Notes: generated by a model not told the origin, from the sequence alone. 64,000 nucleotides of DNA from Haemophilus paraphrohaemolyticus (GCF_002015045.1 NZ_MUXX01000019.1:29404-93403); one strand, 5' to 3'. Numbered from the stretch's first letter, positions 11,363 through 22,061 are shown. Numbers and translations: made by a program.

Positions 11363-11457
11363 TTTGACACCTTATTTAAAAATTAAAAAAATTCAATTGG
11401 GCGGAAGATTACGCTTTTTTGCAGGCGAATTCTACCATAAAATCGTTATTTTTTGAT

Positions 11458-12654
11458 CTAATCCAATAAAATTGCTAATGACTTGTCAAGGGCTGTGAAA
11501 AATTGCTCCACATCCGCATCAGTATTGTAATGAGCCAACGAAAGCCGCACCGTTCCCACTCGATTTAAGTAGCGAAGATAAGGCTTCGCACAATGCTCTC
11601 CACTACGAATTGCTACTTTGCTCTCTGTGAAGAAAGACGCCAAATCAGCGTGGTGAATACCTTCAATTACAAAGCTCATTGTCGGGCTATTTTGACTGCC
11701 TAGAATATGCAAATTTTTATAGCTTTTTAACCGCTTGCGAGTATTTTCCGCAAGCTGATAGAGCGATTGATTTAATGCATCAAAATCCCATTCTTTTAGC
11801 CATTGTAACACTTCGCCAAAACCAATAATGCCTGCCATATTCGGCGTACCCGCTTCTAAACGATAAGGCAGCTCTGCCAACGTAAGTGTGGTTTTGGTCA
11901 CATTCTGTAACATCTTTCCACCATAAAAGAACGGCTTTAAGGCTTGCAAGCGGTCAAATTTCCCAATCAAAATGCCAACGCCATTTGGCCCATACATTTT
12001 ATGTGCAGAGAAGGCATAGAAATCTGCTCCGATTTTTTTTACATCCACTTGCTCAGAACAGACTGCTTGTGCCATATCTACCACAATTTGAGCAGAAGAA
12101 TGTTCACGAATAATGGAGACAATCTGTTCCGCTGGTTGGCGAACGCCTGTTACGTTTGAGACTAAATTAAATGCCACAATTTTGGTTTTTACTGATAAGA
12201 CTTGTGTTAAAACCTGCTGATCGATCTGATAACCTTTATCCAAAGGCAACACAATCAATTTTGCCTGTTTACGTTCGGCAAGTTGCTGCCACGGAATAAA
12301 ATTGGCGTGGTGCTCGGCAACAGAAATCACAATCTCATCGCCCGCTTGGATTTGCTCTTCTATTCCATAAGCGACTAAATTCAGACTGTGAGTTGTGCCA
12401 CTGGTCCAAATGACCTCTTCGCGTTTCGCATTAAATCGTTCAGAGACTAAACTACGAGCTTGTTCATATTTTTGAGTTTGAGGCAAATCATATTGACTGC
12501 GATGCACCGAGCCAGCTGAACTGTAAAAATGCTGCGTTGCGTCAATCAAGCTTTGCGGTTTTAATGTCGTCGCAGCACTGTCTAAATACACCCAATCAGG
12601 AGATTGGCTAAAAAACGGAAAATGTTGGCGAAATTGACAGTTAATTTGGCTCAT
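11458..12654 (-). CDS. csdA: Cysteine desulfurase, CsdA/SufS (group II) type
   Basis: 398 aa. PLP enzyme that removes sulfur from cysteine as an enzyme-bound persulfide for Fe-S or other sulfur pathways. The PLP lysine is Lys219 in SAHKMYGPNGVG. The active cysteine is Cys355 in RSGEHCAKP, the short-loop arrangement of group II enzymes, unlike the IscS encoded in this window. Overall pattern (YLDSAATTLKP, SVAEHHANFIPW, LEAGTPNMAG) is closest to CsdA. No csdE-like acceptor gene is adjacent. It is the last gene of a five-gene minus-strand run, 11 bp from the nuclease gene. Confidence 0.9.
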   Translation of the reverse strand: MSQINCQFRQHFPFFSQSPDWVYLDSAATTLKPQSLIDATQHFYSSAGSVHRSQYDLPQTQKYEQARSLVSERFNAKREEVIWTSGTTHSLNLVAYGIEEQIQAGDEIVISVAEHHANFIPWQQLAERKQAKLIVLPLDKGYQIDQQVLTQVLSVKTKIVAFNLVSNVTGVRQPAEQIVSIIREHSSAQIVVDMAQAVCSEQVDVKKIGADFYAFSAHKMYGPNGVGILIGKFDRLQALKPFFYGGKMLQNVTKTTLTLAELPYRLEAGTPNMAGIIGFGEVLQWLKEWDFDALNQSLYQLAENTRKRLKSYKNLHILGSQNSPTMSFVIEGIHHADLASFFTESKVAIRSGEHCAKPYLRYLNRVGTVRLSLAHYNTDADVEQFFTALDKSLAILLD

Positions 12655-12665
12655 CGGAATTTTCC

Positions 12666-13367
12666 TTATTGATGTTTTCTCATTTTGTTATAGAGGCTAT
12701 TGCATGGAATGTTGTCGCCATCACCGTCTAATCTTTTGGCATTGCATTGGCGAAAATAGCGCTCCGCTTCTGTGTAATGTCTGAAATCCTTGCAAGTTAA
12801 TTTTTGCGAGCAATCAACACCGCTCATCACGCCAAAATATTCAGGTTTGTGGGTTTGCACAACATTGCTATCATTTGAGCGCTGATAACCAATACCTTTA
12901 GTTTTGCGCCATTCGGTTGGCTCAATCGGGCGAGCATCATTCCATAATCCAATTCGGCGACTTCTCGCTTGCTCTTGAGTTTGTTCATAAATCGGCTGAG
13001 TTTGGCGATACGCCCACGCCATTCCTTGCTCAACTAATTTAAGGTTGATGTTTACATTTCGGTCATACACCACAGCAAGCACTCGACCATATTTATCATA
13101 CCCCGTGCTTTGCAGGGTAACTTGCTTTTTAAATGCTAAGTTAGACAAAGCTTGCTTCGCTTTATTACCAAAGGGTTGAGAGGATTCAGGGGCATCAATA
13201 TGCAGTAACCGAACTTTTATTTGAGTTCGCTCCTTCAAGCACGTAAGCGTATCACCATCGCTAATTCCAACCACTTTACAGTCAATGGTTCGCTCTATTT
13301 TCGCCAGTGCAAGCGGTGAAATTTGCCAGAAAAAGAACAAAGATAGTAGAAAAGAAAGTTTTTTCAT
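12666..13367 (-). CDS. Secreted thermonuclease-family nuclease with excalibur domain
   Basis: 233 aa. A signal peptide (residues 1-22, ending SPLALA) is followed by a staphylococcal-nuclease OB fold: GDGDTLTC-like GISDGDTLTC, IKVRLLHIDAPESSQPFG, KYGRVLAVV and AWAYRQ hold the calcium and phosphate residues. The C-terminus (CNAKRLDGDGDNIPCNSLY, about 209-227) is an excalibur calcium-binding motif with a DxDxDG-like loop. Predicted to cut DNA/RNA outside the cytoplasm; in a naturally competent family this could affect extracellular DNA or nutrient uptake, which is inference. It sits between argE and csdA. Confidence 0.92.
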   Translation of the reverse strand: MKKLSFLLSLFFFWQISPLALAKIERTIDCKVVGISDGDTLTCLKERTQIKVRLLHIDAPESSQPFGNKAKQALSNLAFKKQVTLQSTGYDKYGRVLAVVYDRNVNINLKLVEQGMAWAYRQTQPIYEQTQEQARSRRIGLWNDARPIEPTEWRKTKGIGYQRSNDSNVVQTHKPEYFGVMSGVDCSQKLTCKDFRHYTEAERYFRQCNAKRLDGDGDNIPCNSLYNKMRKHQ

Positions 13368-13370
13368 AAT

Positions 13371-14504
13371 TTAAAAACAAAAATGCTGAATTAACTTGGT
13401 TAATAATTCCCTTGTTGGCTCAATAAACTTCGTTTCTAAAAATTCATCAGGTTGATGAGCTTGCTCAATCGAACCAGGCCCAAGTACAAGAGTTGGGCAA
13501 AGTTGTTGGATATAAGGTGCTTCGGTGCAGTAGTTTGCTGATTCGCATTTTTCGCCTAACAGTTTTTCAACCACTTGCACGATTTGAGCGGAATGTTCGC
13601 ACTCATAGCCTGGAATACCACTGTGCAATTGGCGGATTTCAATTAAATCGCCATATTTTTCAAGCATTGGAGCAAGGTGTTCAAGCATTAAATGATGTAA
13701 ATCTTCCACAGCTAAACCTGGCAACGGGCGCATATCCAATTGCAACTCACAGCAAGCACAAATGCGGTTAATCGCATCGCCCCCGTGAATGTTACCAAAA
13801 TTCATTGTTGGATAAGGCACTTTGAAGAAATCGTTGCGGAATTTGGTTTTCAGCTCATTACGCATTGTAATCAAGTGAGCCGTTGCTTCGTGCATCAATT
13901 CGATCGCGTTAATGCCACGCTCTGGATCGCTTGAATGTCCACTTTTTCCCGTAATGCGGATCGCTTCGCCCATATGTCCTTTGTGTGCACGAATTGGTTT
14001 AAGCGAGGTTGGTTCGCCAATAATGGCACAATCAGGGCGAATATGGCTGTGCTGTGCAAAAGTGCTCGCTCCTAGCATCGTGGTTTCTTCGTCAGCGGTG
14101 GCAAGAATACGAATTGGCTTTTTCACTTGGCTTAAGTCAAGCTGACTGACTACATCGACTACGAACGCAAAAAATCCTTTCATATCCGCCGTGCCTAAAC
14201 CGTAAAATCTTCCTTCTTTTTCGGTAAGATTAAACGGATTGAACGTCCATTTTCCGTCATCAAAAGGGACAGTGTCGGTGTGCCCCGCCAGCAATAAACC
14301 GCCTTCGCCTTCGCCATAAGTTGCCAATAAATTGTATTTATCTCGGCTATTTTCAACCGCTAAAATCTCGCTATGAAAGCCCAAATCATTGAGCCAGTTT
14401 GCCAATAATTCAATCAGCGGTTTGTTCGATTGATCCTCAAATGCTTCAAGGCTCGAAATAGTCGGGATGGCAATCAGTTGTGAATAGCGATCAATAAATT
14501 TCAT
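13371..14504 (-). CDS. argE: Acetylornithine deacetylase
   Basis: 377 aa from the ATG at 14504, chosen because GAGGA lies 8 bases upstream; an ATG two codons earlier (14510) would have almost no spacing. An M20 metallopeptidase-fold enzyme making ornithine from N-acetylornithine in arginine synthesis. Metal-site motifs: [44 protein letters not shown], and late [30 protein letters not shown] histidine region. The start overlaps the stop of the upstream membrane-protein gene, implying translational coupling. No other arg genes are adjacent. Confidence 0.93.
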   Translation of the reverse strand: MKFIDRYSQLIAIPTISSLEAFEDQSNKPLIELLANWLNDLGFHSEILAVENSRDKYNLLATYGEGEGGLLLAGHTDTVPFDDGKWTFNPFNLTEKEGRFYGLGTADMKGFFAFVVDVVSQLDLSQVKKPIRILATADEETTMLGASTFAQHSHIRPDCAIIGEPTSLKPIRAHKGHMGEAIRITGKSGHSSDPERGINAIELMHEATAHLITMRNELKTKFRNDFFKVPYPTMNFGNIHGGDAINRICACCELQLDMRPLPGLAVEDLHHLMLEHLAPMLEKYGDLIEIRQLHSGIPGYECEHSAQIVQVVEKLLGEKCESANYCTEAPYIQQLCPTLVLGPGSIEQAHQPDEFLETKFIEPTRELLTKLIQHFCF

Positions 14505-15288
14505 CTTCATCTTCCTCTTGTTGGCGATGTCTTATGATATTTCTCATAACGGCAAAACCCGCAATTATTTCCCAAATCATTATTGTATAAAGGCTGATAC
14601 GCTCTAATATTGGCGAAAGTAACGTTGGATAAACCATTGTAATACTTACGCAAATCAATCCAATAAAACCAAGCCAGAGACTCGATTTTTTAAGGCGTGG
14701 TGTAAGGGTTTTGTCTAAATCTAGCCCAATAAAAAGTAGCATTAAGTTACCAATAATAATAGAGAGACTTAAGCCGAAATTTTGCAAACCACCTTCTGAA
14801 TATCGACCGCTTGTAATCTCAGAAACTAATGCCGTACCGATAGCAAAAAGCAGTGCGAGCAGGAGCTCAACTAGCCAGAGACGTTTATGTGAAATCGGAT
14901 AAAGGCAAATTAAATAGAACGGCACAACGATGTAACTTTGGTAGCTAAATAGGATTCGCATAATATGCGGTAAGTTGGAAAGCGTACTTTCTTTACCATC
15001 AATCACGCTCCCAATGGGGAAAAAAAGTTCTAGTGTTGAATGATGAAAATAAGCGGTGATGGAACGCCCACTAAATAAAATGGTAACGTGTTCGCCGAAA
15101 AGATAAAAGACACCTGCATAAGCCATTAACCCACCGAAAATAACGGTTAAAATCATCGCCATTTTTTTAAAGCAAGGATGCATTAAATAAGGATAAACCG
15201 CTATCGCAAAAGAGCCACTTTTGAAATAGTGGCGAACGTTTTGCGAAAGCGAAACCAAGAAATTTAAGATTGAAGTGAGATATTTCAT
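14491..15288 (-). CDS. Integral membrane protein of unknown function
   Basis: 265 aa with about six predicted transmembrane helices (approximately 44-66, 115-135, 137-158, 174-194, 203-222, 236-255) and a highly acidic C-terminus, [11 protein letters not shown] conserved-looking polar turn, [19 protein letters not shown], sits before helix 4, a pattern loosely like DUF998 proteins, but I am not confident of the family. Its 3' end overlaps argE and it is 14 bp downstream of the antiporter gene, so it is part of that operon. Confidence 0.8.
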   Translation of the reverse strand: MKYLTSILNFLVSLSQNVRHYFKSGSFAIAVYPYLMHPCFKKMAMILTVIFGGLMAYAGVFYLFGEHVTILFSGRSITAYFHHSTLELFFPIGSVIDGKESTLSNLPHIMRILFSYQSYIVVPFYLICLYPISHKRLWLVELLLALLFAIGTALVSEITSGRYSEGGLQNFGLSLSIIIGNLMLLFIGLDLDKTLTPRLKKSSLWLGFIGLICVSITMVYPTLLSPILERISLYTIMIWEIIAGFAVMRNIIRHRQQEEDEDEIY

Positions 15289-15302
15289 CTTACAAACTCG
15301 TA

Positions 15303-16697
15303 CTACAAAAAGGCATAAATAGAGCCGATGGATAAAATAAAGGTACAGCCAAGTGCGACCGTTTCATTACGTGAAAAATCAAATTTGCCCGATTTCTGGT
15401 AACGCGTGTAAAAAAAGAGGATTGCCCCAGGTGTATATAAAATTACTGAAAAGAGTAGGTATTCTATTCCCGCTGCGTAAACCAACCAGAAACCATAAAG
15501 GGTTGCAATAATGCCAGCCAGTTTGATATACCAAGCGGCACCAATGTTAAATGCGAGTCGAAGTAAATAAGTACCAACTAAGAAATAAGGCACTAAAATC
15601 ATCGTGGTCGCCAACTGAATAAGCACATCATACCCTTTGCTAGTGAAAAAAACGAGTACCAAGATAATTTGAATAACGATGTTAGTAAACCAGAGTGAGC
15701 TAATAGGTGTATCGTTCTCATTCTTTTTATTCAGAAAACGGGGAAACACTTGCGTTTGGGAAGCTTGATACATCACTTCTGCCGAAAACATTGTCCAGCT
15801 CATATAAGATGCAAGTACAGATACAATTAAGCAAAAAGTAATCAAAATTTTACCGCTTGTGCCGATCATATGTTCCATAATGCCTGTCATTGAAGGATTC
15901 GGCATAGCAGCAATCACTTCACGCGGCAAAATACCTAGCGAAAGCGCAGTAATCGCTACATAAAGAATCAGGGCGATTAAAATGCCTAGGATTGTCGCAA
16001 TGCCCACATCGTTTTTCTTTTTCGCGTGAGCGGAAAGAACCGTTGCACCTTCCACGCCAACAAAAACCCAAAGCGTAATCAGCATCGTGCTTTTGATTTG
16101 ATCCAATAATGGCATTTGCAAACTTTCGCCGTGGAAATCTTGCATAAATTGAGTAGACGAGAAAAAGATTATGGCTAATACAATAAAAATAATTAACGGA
16201 AGTACTTTAACGATCGTTGCAATCAAATTCACATAGGCAGCCTCTTTTATACCCTTTGCGATCAAAATATGGATCAACCACACCACCAAAGAAGCAGATA
16301 AAATCGAAACTAGCGACGTGCCATCGCCAAAAATAGTAAACTGTTCGCTATCAAAAAAGAGCCCAAACCCACTGAATGCGACAACAAGATAACTTACGCT
16401 ACCAATAGAGGTACAAAGCCAATAGCCCCAAGCTGCAAGACCACCGATAAAATCGCCAAAACCTTCTCGTGCATAGGTATAAATGCCACCATCTAAATCA
16501 GGACGCAATCGAGAGAGGAAGAAAAAAGAAAGCCCAAGGAAAATAATCCCAAAACCTGTGATTGCCCAACCCGCGAGCAAAGCTTCTGCACTTGCAACCG
16601 CTGCCATATTTTGTGGCAGGCTAAAGATACCCGAACCAATCATCGAACTCAGTACTAGTGCAGTAAGTGATACCAATCCGATTTTGTCTTTTGACAT
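15303..16697 (-). CDS. Basic amino acid / amino acid antiporter, APC family (ArcD-like)
   Basis: 464 aa, twelve hydrophobic segments. The first helix has the APC substrate-loop motif SSMIGSGIFSLPQNMA (residues 17-32) typical of the ArcD/LysI arginine-ornithine and lysine exchangers; GVEGATVLSAHAKK around 215-228 matches helix 6 of that group. It likely exchanges a cationic amino acid for its product across the inner membrane. It heads the operon that includes argE, which fits ornithine/arginine traffic, but no arcA/arcB deiminase genes are present, so the substrate is inferred. Confidence 0.85.
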   Translation of the reverse strand: MSKDKIGLVSLTALVLSSMIGSGIFSLPQNMAAVASAEALLAGWAITGFGIIFLGLSFFFLSRLRPDLDGGIYTYAREGFGDFIGGLAAWGYWLCTSIGSVSYLVVAFSGFGLFFDSEQFTIFGDGTSLVSILSASLVVWLIHILIAKGIKEAAYVNLIATIVKVLPLIIFIVLAIIFFSSTQFMQDFHGESLQMPLLDQIKSTMLITLWVFVGVEGATVLSAHAKKKNDVGIATILGILIALILYVAITALSLGILPREVIAAMPNPSMTGIMEHMIGTSGKILITFCLIVSVLASYMSWTMFSAEVMYQASQTQVFPRFLNKKNENDTPISSLWFTNIVIQIILVLVFFTSKGYDVLIQLATTMILVPYFLVGTYLLRLAFNIGAAWYIKLAGIIATLYGFWLVYAAGIEYLLFSVILYTPGAILFFYTRYQKSGKFDFSRNETVALGCTFILSIGSIYAFL

Positions 16698-16819
16698 AAA
16701 ATGTCCTTTATTTATTTCGTTAATTATTCAAAAAATTTGCATAATTTATCATAAAAAGCGGAGAGCATCTAATTAAAAGGACAGATTGTGGGTGAAAAGA
16801 TAGCCAATTACAGATAAAA

Positions 16820-16853
16820 ATAAAGCCCTGATAAACAGGGCTTCATTTTTAAT
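16820..16853 (-). terminator. Terminator after pal
   Basis: On the minus strand GAAGCCCTG TTTAT CAGGGCTTTA forms a strong GC stem followed by TTTTT. It ends the ybgC-tol-pal operon. Confidence 0.9.
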
Positions 16854-16882
16854 AAACTAAGTTTCTATAAAAGAAGTAGAAA

Positions 16883-17344
16883 TTAGTATTCTAATACTGC
16901 ACGACGGTTTTTCGCGTAGTCAGCTTCAGTATGACCTAAAACTGCTGGTTTTTCTTCACCGTAAGATACAGTTGCAACATTTGATGCACCTTGTTGTGCT
17001 AAGTAGTTTTGTACTGCGTTTGCACGACGTTGGCCTAATGCGATGTTGTACTCTGGAGTACCACGTTCATCAGCGTGACCTGCAACAGTTACGTTTGCTT
17101 TAGTTGCTTTTAATAATTCTGCGTGAGCATCTAATAATGTACGGTATTCGCCTTCAACATTGTATTTATCGAAACCGAAGTACACAGTGTTGTAACGAGT
17201 TTGTAAATCTTGTGCAGACATACCGCCGTATTGAGCCCCTGCATTTGTGTTTGCATTTGCTGCTGCGTTGTCTGAAGATGAGCTACATGCCGCTAATACG
17301 AAAGCTGGCGCCGCTACCATTAAAACTTTAGCTAGTTTTTTCAT
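16883..17344 (-). CDS. pal: Peptidoglycan-associated lipoprotein Pal
   Basis: 153 aa. Lipobox VLAAC with lipidated Cys20; a Ser/Asn/Ala-rich linker (21-42), then an OmpA-like peptidoglycan-binding domain with the diaminopimelate-binding signature [23 protein letters not shown]. Anchored in the outer membrane and linked by TolB to the TolQRA motor for cell-envelope constriction. Last gene of the tol-pal operon. Homologue of the Haemophilus P6 antigen. Confidence 0.98.
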   Translation of the reverse strand: MKKLAKVLMVAAPAFVLAACSSSSDNAAANANTNAGAQYGGMSAQDLQTRYNTVYFGFDKYNVEGEYRTLLDAHAELLKATKANVTVAGHADERGTPEYNIALGQRRANAVQNYLAQQGASNVATVSYGEEKPAVLGHTEADYAKNRRAVLEY

Positions 17345-17364
17345 TTTATACTCCTAAGAGAAGA

Positions 17365-18645
17365 TTATTGTTTAGTTAAATACGGTGACCAAGCAGGGAA
17401 CTTATATTGCCCTCCTGCACCAGGCAGATTTGCTTTAAAACGACCGTCTGCGGACACCAATTGTAGCACTTTACTCGTACCTTTGGTAGAGCTATAAATA
17501 ACCATAATGCCGTTTGGTGAAATACTTGGGCTTTCATCTAAAAACGTTGAACTTAAGACTTCCGTGCCACCCGAAGTGAGATCACGTTTTACCACTTTAT
17601 CTCCAGCAATCATGATTAAATTCTTGCCATCAGCAGATGACTTAGCTGCATAGGAAACACCGCCTCCTACATTACTTACACCACCACCTGATGCACTCAT
17701 TCGATAAACTTGTGGTGAACCTGAGCGGTCTGAGGTAAAGTAAATGAAACCACCATCTGGTGACCAGCTTGGTTCAGTATTATTTCCTGCATTTGCAGTT
17801 AATTTGCTTGGCGTACCACCGCCAGCACCAACAACATAAATATTCAATTCACCATCTTGATTAGACGCAAAAGCAATTTTTGAACCATCTGGTGAGAACG
17901 CTGGTGCACCATTATGCCCTTTTAATGCAGCTACAACACGACGGCTACCCGAGCGAAGATCATGAACAACAACTTGTGCTTTTTTATTTTCAAAAGTCAC
18001 ATACGCTAATTTACTGCCATCTGGCGCCCACTCTGGCGACATTAACGGCTCTTTACTTCTAACTACGGTAAAAGCATTGAATCCATCATAATCAGAAACT
18101 CGTAACTCATATGATGATACACCACGTTGTACTACATATGCAATTTTTGTTCTAAATGCACCTCGAATTTGCGTGATTTTTTCAAAGACCAAATCACTCA
18201 CAGTGTGAGCACCTTGACGCATTTGTGCCGCTGGCACATTAAATGCGCCTTGATCTAATACAGCAGCAGGTGAACTTAAAGTATCAACTAATTGGTATGC
18301 GACATTATAACCACCGCCAGCTGGCGTTACTTGTCCGACCACTACCATATCTACACCAATATCAGTCCATTGTTGTGAAACTACTTCACTTGCAGAACCT
18401 GGTTGAGCCGGCAGTTTAGTTCTATCAATAGGAGAGAATTTACCACTGTTACGTAAATCATCAGCAATAATTTGACCTACATCTTCGTTAGCACTACCTT
18501 TAAAAGGAATAACTGCAATTGGCTGAGCCATACTCACACCTTCGTCTACCGAAATCACTACATCTGACTCGGCTTTAGCAATATTAGCACTACACAATAA
18601 TGCGAACACACCCATTATACTCGCTAAATGCGATTTAAACTTCAT
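17365..18645 (-). CDS. tolB: Tol-Pal system beta-propeller protein TolB
   Basis: 426 aa. A signal peptide ends near residue 25 (SANIAKA). An N-terminal domain (about 28-160) is followed by propeller blades with the TolB/WD repeats [48 protein letters not shown] and [16 protein letters not shown] periplasmic adaptor between Pal and TolA. 20 bp upstream of pal. Confidence 0.98.
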   Translation of the reverse strand: MKFKSHLASIMGVFALLCSANIAKAESDVVISVDEGVSMAQPIAVIPFKGSANEDVGQIIADDLRNSGKFSPIDRTKLPAQPGSASEVVSQQWTDIGVDMVVVGQVTPAGGGYNVAYQLVDTLSSPAAVLDQGAFNVPAAQMRQGAHTVSDLVFEKITQIRGAFRTKIAYVVQRGVSSYELRVSDYDGFNAFTVVRSKEPLMSPEWAPDGSKLAYVTFENKKAQVVVHDLRSGSRRVVAALKGHNGAPAFSPDGSKIAFASNQDGELNIYVVGAGGGTPSKLTANAGNNTEPSWSPDGGFIYFTSDRSGSPQVYRMSASGGGVSNVGGGVSYAAKSSADGKNLIMIAGDKVVKRDLTSGGTEVLSSTFLDESPSISPNGIMVIYSSTKGTSKVLQLVSADGRFKANLPGAGGQYKFPAWSPYLTKQ

Positions 18646-18663
18646 TTTTTAACCTCTAGGTTA

Positions 18664-19962
18664 TTATAAAACTTTTAATCCAAATTTGATGATTGGCGAT
18701 TTATAAGTATTATAAGTCGGATCATCTTTTGCCCTTGGTACACTTTGTGCACGAGTAATAGCCGCCACCGCAGCACGACAAATATCTGGTGGGCCAGAAA
18801 TCACTTCGTGACTTGAAATGCGTCCATCTCGTTCAATGTTGATTTTTACACGACATTCACGACCACTAAAACTCGGATCCACTTGATACTCACGTGATAA
18901 TTTTTGTTTAATTAAACGCTCATAACCACGGTCTGCCGTACCTTGTCCATCGCCCAGTCCTTTACCGTTACCATTACCCGCAAGGCCAGCTGAATTTTTG
19001 TTTCCACCTTTCGTGGCTGAGCCACCACCAATATCGCCACCTGATAAGAAATCATCTAGTGCCTTATTATTTTGGGCTCTTGCTGCGGCTGCTTTTGCTT
19101 CTGCATCTGCTTTAGCCTTAGCATCAGCTACCGCTTTGGCCTTCGCTTCCGCAGCAGCTTTCGCTTTTGCCTCTGCTGCCGCTTTTGCTTCTTTTTCAGC
19201 CTTCTCTTTGGCATCTTTCTCAGCTTTTGCCTTCGCTTCTGCTGCGGCTTTTTCTTTAGCTTCTTTTTCGGCTTTTAGTTTCGCTTCTTGAGCTGCTTTT
19301 TCCTTAGCTTCTTGTGCTTTTTTCTGCTCTTCCAATTTCTTCTGCTCTGCTTTTTGAAGGGCTTCTTTCGCTTTACGCTCTTCTTCAGCTTGTTTTGCTG
19401 CTGCCTCTAAACGTTTTGCTTCAGCTTCCGCTTTTAGACGAGCTGCTTCGGCTGCTTTTTTACGTGTTGCTTCTTCTTTCTGTTTCTCAAGCTGCTCTTG
19501 TTTTAACTGCTCTTGACGCTGCTGCTCTTTTTTCAACTGTTCTTGCTTGATTTGCTCTTGTCGTTTTTCCTCTTCTTGTTTTTGCTGAGCTAACAATTGA
19601 GCCTGACGTTGTTCTTCTAAAGCCTTTTCTCGCTCCTGTTTTTCAGCAAGTTCGGCTTTAGCTTGTTCAACTTCTTCAGCAGCCTCTTCTTTTACATCTT
19701 CAACAGGTTTTGTCTCTTCCACAGGTTTAGGTTGAGCATTCCCTTTTCTATCTGATTGTAATCGACCATATTCTGCTGCCACTTGCCCTGTATCAACCAT
19801 CACCGCTTCAAACTCTTCACCATCTCCACCATTACCGCCAGCAGCAGGAGGTAATGTGATATTGGTAAACAGAGAGCCTAGTAGAAGCAACCCAATTAAA
19901 AGGGCGTGCAATAGTAGGGAGAGAATTATTGCAAATTCAAGTCTATCGTTTTGAGATCTCAC
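18664..19962 (-). CDS. tolA: Cell envelope integrity protein TolA
   Basis: 432 aa. One N-terminal transmembrane helix (about 9-33, LEFAIILSLLLHALLIGLLLLG) with the SHxxx-type helix that contacts TolQR; then a long Ala/Lys/Glu/Gln-rich helical stalk (about 75-300) made of imperfect EAKAKAEKEAK repeats that spans the periplasm; a Gly-rich hinge (about 308-338); and a C-terminal globular domain (REYQVDPSFSGRECRVKINIERDG). The repeats make this a likely site of length variation between strains. Confidence 0.97.
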   Translation of the reverse strand: MRSQNDRLEFAIILSLLLHALLIGLLLLGSLFTNITLPPAAGGNGGDGEEFEAVMVDTGQVAAEYGRLQSDRKGNAQPKPVEETKPVEDVKEEAAEEVEQAKAELAEKQEREKALEEQRQAQLLAQQKQEEEKRQEQIKQEQLKKEQQRQEQLKQEQLEKQKEEATRKKAAEAARLKAEAEAKRLEAAAKQAEEERKAKEALQKAEQKKLEEQKKAQEAKEKAAQEAKLKAEKEAKEKAAAEAKAKAEKDAKEKAEKEAKAAAEAKAKAAAEAKAKAVADAKAKADAEAKAAAARAQNNKALDDFLSGGDIGGGSATKGGNKNSAGLAGNGNGKGLGDGQGTADRGYERLIKQKLSREYQVDPSFSGRECRVKINIERDGRISSHEVISGPPDICRAAVAAITRAQSVPRAKDDPTYNTYKSPIIKFGLKVL

Positions 19963-19978
19963 ACGTTATCCTTGATGA

Positions 19979-20416
19979 TTATTGACCTTGAGTCATTAAG
20001 CCTGCTTTTTCAATACCCGCTTCTTTTAATAACACAATACCTTTGATCACTTCTTCATAAGGCACGGTTGCATCACCTGCAACTAAAAAAAGCGTGTTTT
20101 CATCTTTTTTAAATTCTTCACCAGCAAACAAAATCACTTCTTGATCGCTTAGTTCTTCGCCATTACTACCAGTAACAAAGTTGCCACCAACTTTTAATTT
20201 ATATAAACCCACACCCGCCACTTGTAAAATCACGGGGGTCTTATCTTCATTGGTTACTGATTGACTATGCTTATCTTCTGGTAAATTAACTTCTACACTT
20301 TGGCTGATAATGGGCGCTGTTGCCATAAAAATAAGCAAAAGCACAAGTAATACGTCCAAGAATGGTACAATGTTAATTTCAGATTTAATGTCCTTACGTT
20401 TGCGACGGTAAGACAT
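19979..20416 (-). CDS. tolR: Tol-Pal system protein TolR
   Basis: 145 aa (E. coli 142). ExbD/TolR family: a single membrane helix (about 15-37) with the proton-conducting Asp in VPFLDVLLVLLLIFM, and a periplasmic domain. Works with TolQ as a proton-motive-force motor. Confidence 0.98.
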   Translation of the reverse strand: MSYRRKRKDIKSEINIVPFLDVLLVLLLIFMATAPIISQSVEVNLPEDKHSQSVTNEDKTPVILQVAGVGLYKLKVGGNFVTGSNGEELSDQEVILFAGEEFKKDENTLFLVAGDATVPYEEVIKGIVLLKEAGIEKAGLMTQGQ

Positions 20417-20524
20417 ATTTTCCTCTTTTACTAAATTCAGGTTATCACTAACATTTCACGACAAGCGGTCAGATTTGTATCTCTTTTTGCAAAAAATTAA
20501 ATAAAAATGACCTCTTGTTCTCAT

Positions 20525-21208
20525 TTATTTTTTAGAAAATGCTTGACGGTGTAAAATTGTCGTAAACTCATCAATAAAGTTTGCGTAATTTTGTTCTAAC
20601 TTATTCGCACGTAAGCTTAAACGGTTATAAGCCATTACTGCAGGAATAGCCGCAAACAAACCGATAGCTGTTGCAATCAACGCTTCTGCAATACCTGGTG
20701 CTACCGATTGGAGGCTTGCTTGTTTCACTGCACTTAATCCCATAAATGAGTGCATAATTCCCCAAACAGTACCAAATAAACCGATGTATGGGCTAATAGA
20801 ACCAACAGTACCTAAGAAAGGAATATAGCTTTCGAGCGTTTCCACTTCACGGTTTAGCGCGAGGTTCATTGCACGACTCGTGCCTTGAATATTTGCAGAG
20901 GGTGCATCTGGGCTTACTTGTTGCAAACGAGTAAACTCTTTGAACCCAACATAGAAAATTTGTTCTGAACCGCTTAATTTATCACGACGATTTTCTAATC
21001 CTTCGTGTAAACGATTTAAATCTTCGCCTGACCAAAATTTATTTTCAAAAGCGAGTGACCCTTTTGCTGCATTAGTCAAATAACGACTACGTTGAATAAT
21101 CACTGCCCAAGATAATACCGAGAAAGTGATAAGAATAAGCATGACGATCTTAACAACGATACTTGCTTGTGCAAATAACGAAATTAAGTCAAAGCTAGTT
21201 TCTTGCAT
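20525..21208 (-). CDS. tolQ: Tol-Pal system protein TolQ
   Basis: 227 aa from the ATG at 21208, preceded by TTGGAG at good spacing; this gives [16 protein letters not shown] and the family length (E. coli 230), whereas an upstream in-frame ATG at 21280 would add 24 residues overlapping ybgC. Three membrane helices; conserved [24 protein letters not shown] and [21 protein letters not shown]. MotA/ExbB-family proton channel. Confidence 0.97.
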   Translation of the reverse strand: MQETSFDLISLFAQASIVVKIVMLILITFSVLSWAVIIQRSRYLTNAAKGSLAFENKFWSGEDLNRLHEGLENRRDKLSGSEQIFYVGFKEFTRLQQVSPDAPSANIQGTSRAMNLALNREVETLESYIPFLGTVGSISPYIGLFGTVWGIMHSFMGLSAVKQASLQSVAPGIAEALIATAIGLFAAIPAVMAYNRLSLRANKLEQNYANFIDEFTTILHRQAFSKK

Positions 21209-21233
21209 TGAAAACTCCAATAATGATAATGAA

Positions 21234-21626
21234 TTAGTGAGATGAATCCATTGCATCACGAATATTTTTCGGTATTGCAATCGGTTTCATTTTAAGTAAA
21301 TCGACACTTGCCACACTAACTATTGCGTAGCTTATACAAACTTGATCACGCAAAAGTTTCTGTTCAAAAATAATCGTCGCTTTCTTTATTTCTTTAATTT
21401 CTGTTTCAACAGAAAGAAAATCATCTAAACGAGCAGGCGTTTTGTAGTCTATTTCTAACTTCTTCACAACAAAAGCAATATTTTCCGATAACAATGATTG
21501 TTGGGAAAAGCCTTTGTTGCGTAAAAATTCCGTTCTTGCTCGTTCAAAAAAACAGACATAGCTTGCATGATAAACCACACCGCCCGCGTCTGTATCTTCA
21601 TAATAAACTCGAATAGGAAAATGCAT
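21234..21626 (-). CDS. ybgC: Acyl-CoA thioesterase YbgC
   Basis: 130 aa hotdog-fold thioesterase (E. coli 134). Conserved [27 protein letters not shown], containing the catalytic Asp, near the N-terminus. First gene of the tol-pal operon, as in E. coli; hydrolyses acyl-CoA and has been connected to phospholipid metabolism. Confidence 0.96.
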   Translation of the reverse strand: MHFPIRVYYEDTDAGGVVYHASYVCFFERARTEFLRNKGFSQQSLLSENIAFVVKKLEIDYKTPARLDDFLSVETEIKEIKKATIIFEQKLLRDQVCISYAIVSVASVDLLKMKPIAIPKNIRDAMDSSH

Positions 21627-21776
21627 ATTCTATCCTATTTTATTCTCTTTCGTAAACGTCCACTTTTTAGACGATCACGGCTGTCTATTTTATTCAGTTA
21701 AAAATGCCAGCGCAATAGCTTTTGCAATTTATTTTTTATTTAAAAATAAAAGTACACTTTCTTTTTATAATTTAAC

Positions 21777-22058
21777 TCAAAAAAGGATACAAAGCGAAGG
21801 GATAACAATTGCATAACCGATTAAAGGTAGGAAAACCAATTGCCAAATTTTACTACGGATTTCAAAGCCGATACCGTGAATCCATAAAATCCCCATGCCA
21901 TAAAAAGCCAATAAAGCAAAGTAAGGAATTTTACCGCCAAAATAGAGCCCGAAAGTGGTCGATTTTAATAAAATCATTGCAAACAGACCGCTTGCAAGAA
22001 GAAAAGAAAGGGCTTTTAGCAAGCCCTTTAAAGTTAAGTTATATAACAAATGAATCAT
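21777..22058 (-). CDS. ybgE: Cyd operon protein YbgE
   Basis: 93 aa (E. coli 97), three hydrophobic stretches. The position directly after cydX and before ybgC matches the enterobacterial order. Its start is 3 bp from the cydX stop. Function is not established; co-transcription with cytochrome bd is the main clue. Confidence 0.85.
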   Translation of the reverse strand: MIHLLYNLTLKGLLKALSFLLASGLFAMILLKSTTFGLYFGGKIPYFALLAFYGMGILWIHGIGFEIRSKIWQLVFLPLIGYAIVIPSLCILF

Positions 22059-22061
22059 AGA

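Noticed and set aside
18998..19550. Low-complexity Ala/Phe/Ser- and Leu-rich ORFs antisense to tolA
   Set aside because: Mirror of the TolA Ala/Lys/Glu repeats on the other strand; no ribosome site or independent signature.
19030..19700. Repeat array in tolA considered as a CRISPR-like or tandem element
   Set aside because: Repeats are degenerate, codon-phased and encode the expected TolA helical stalk.
21215..21235. Fur-like AATAATGATAATGAATT between ybgC and tolQ
   Set aside because: About 13 of 19 matches in an AT-rich intra-operon spacer; no promoter there, so probably chance.
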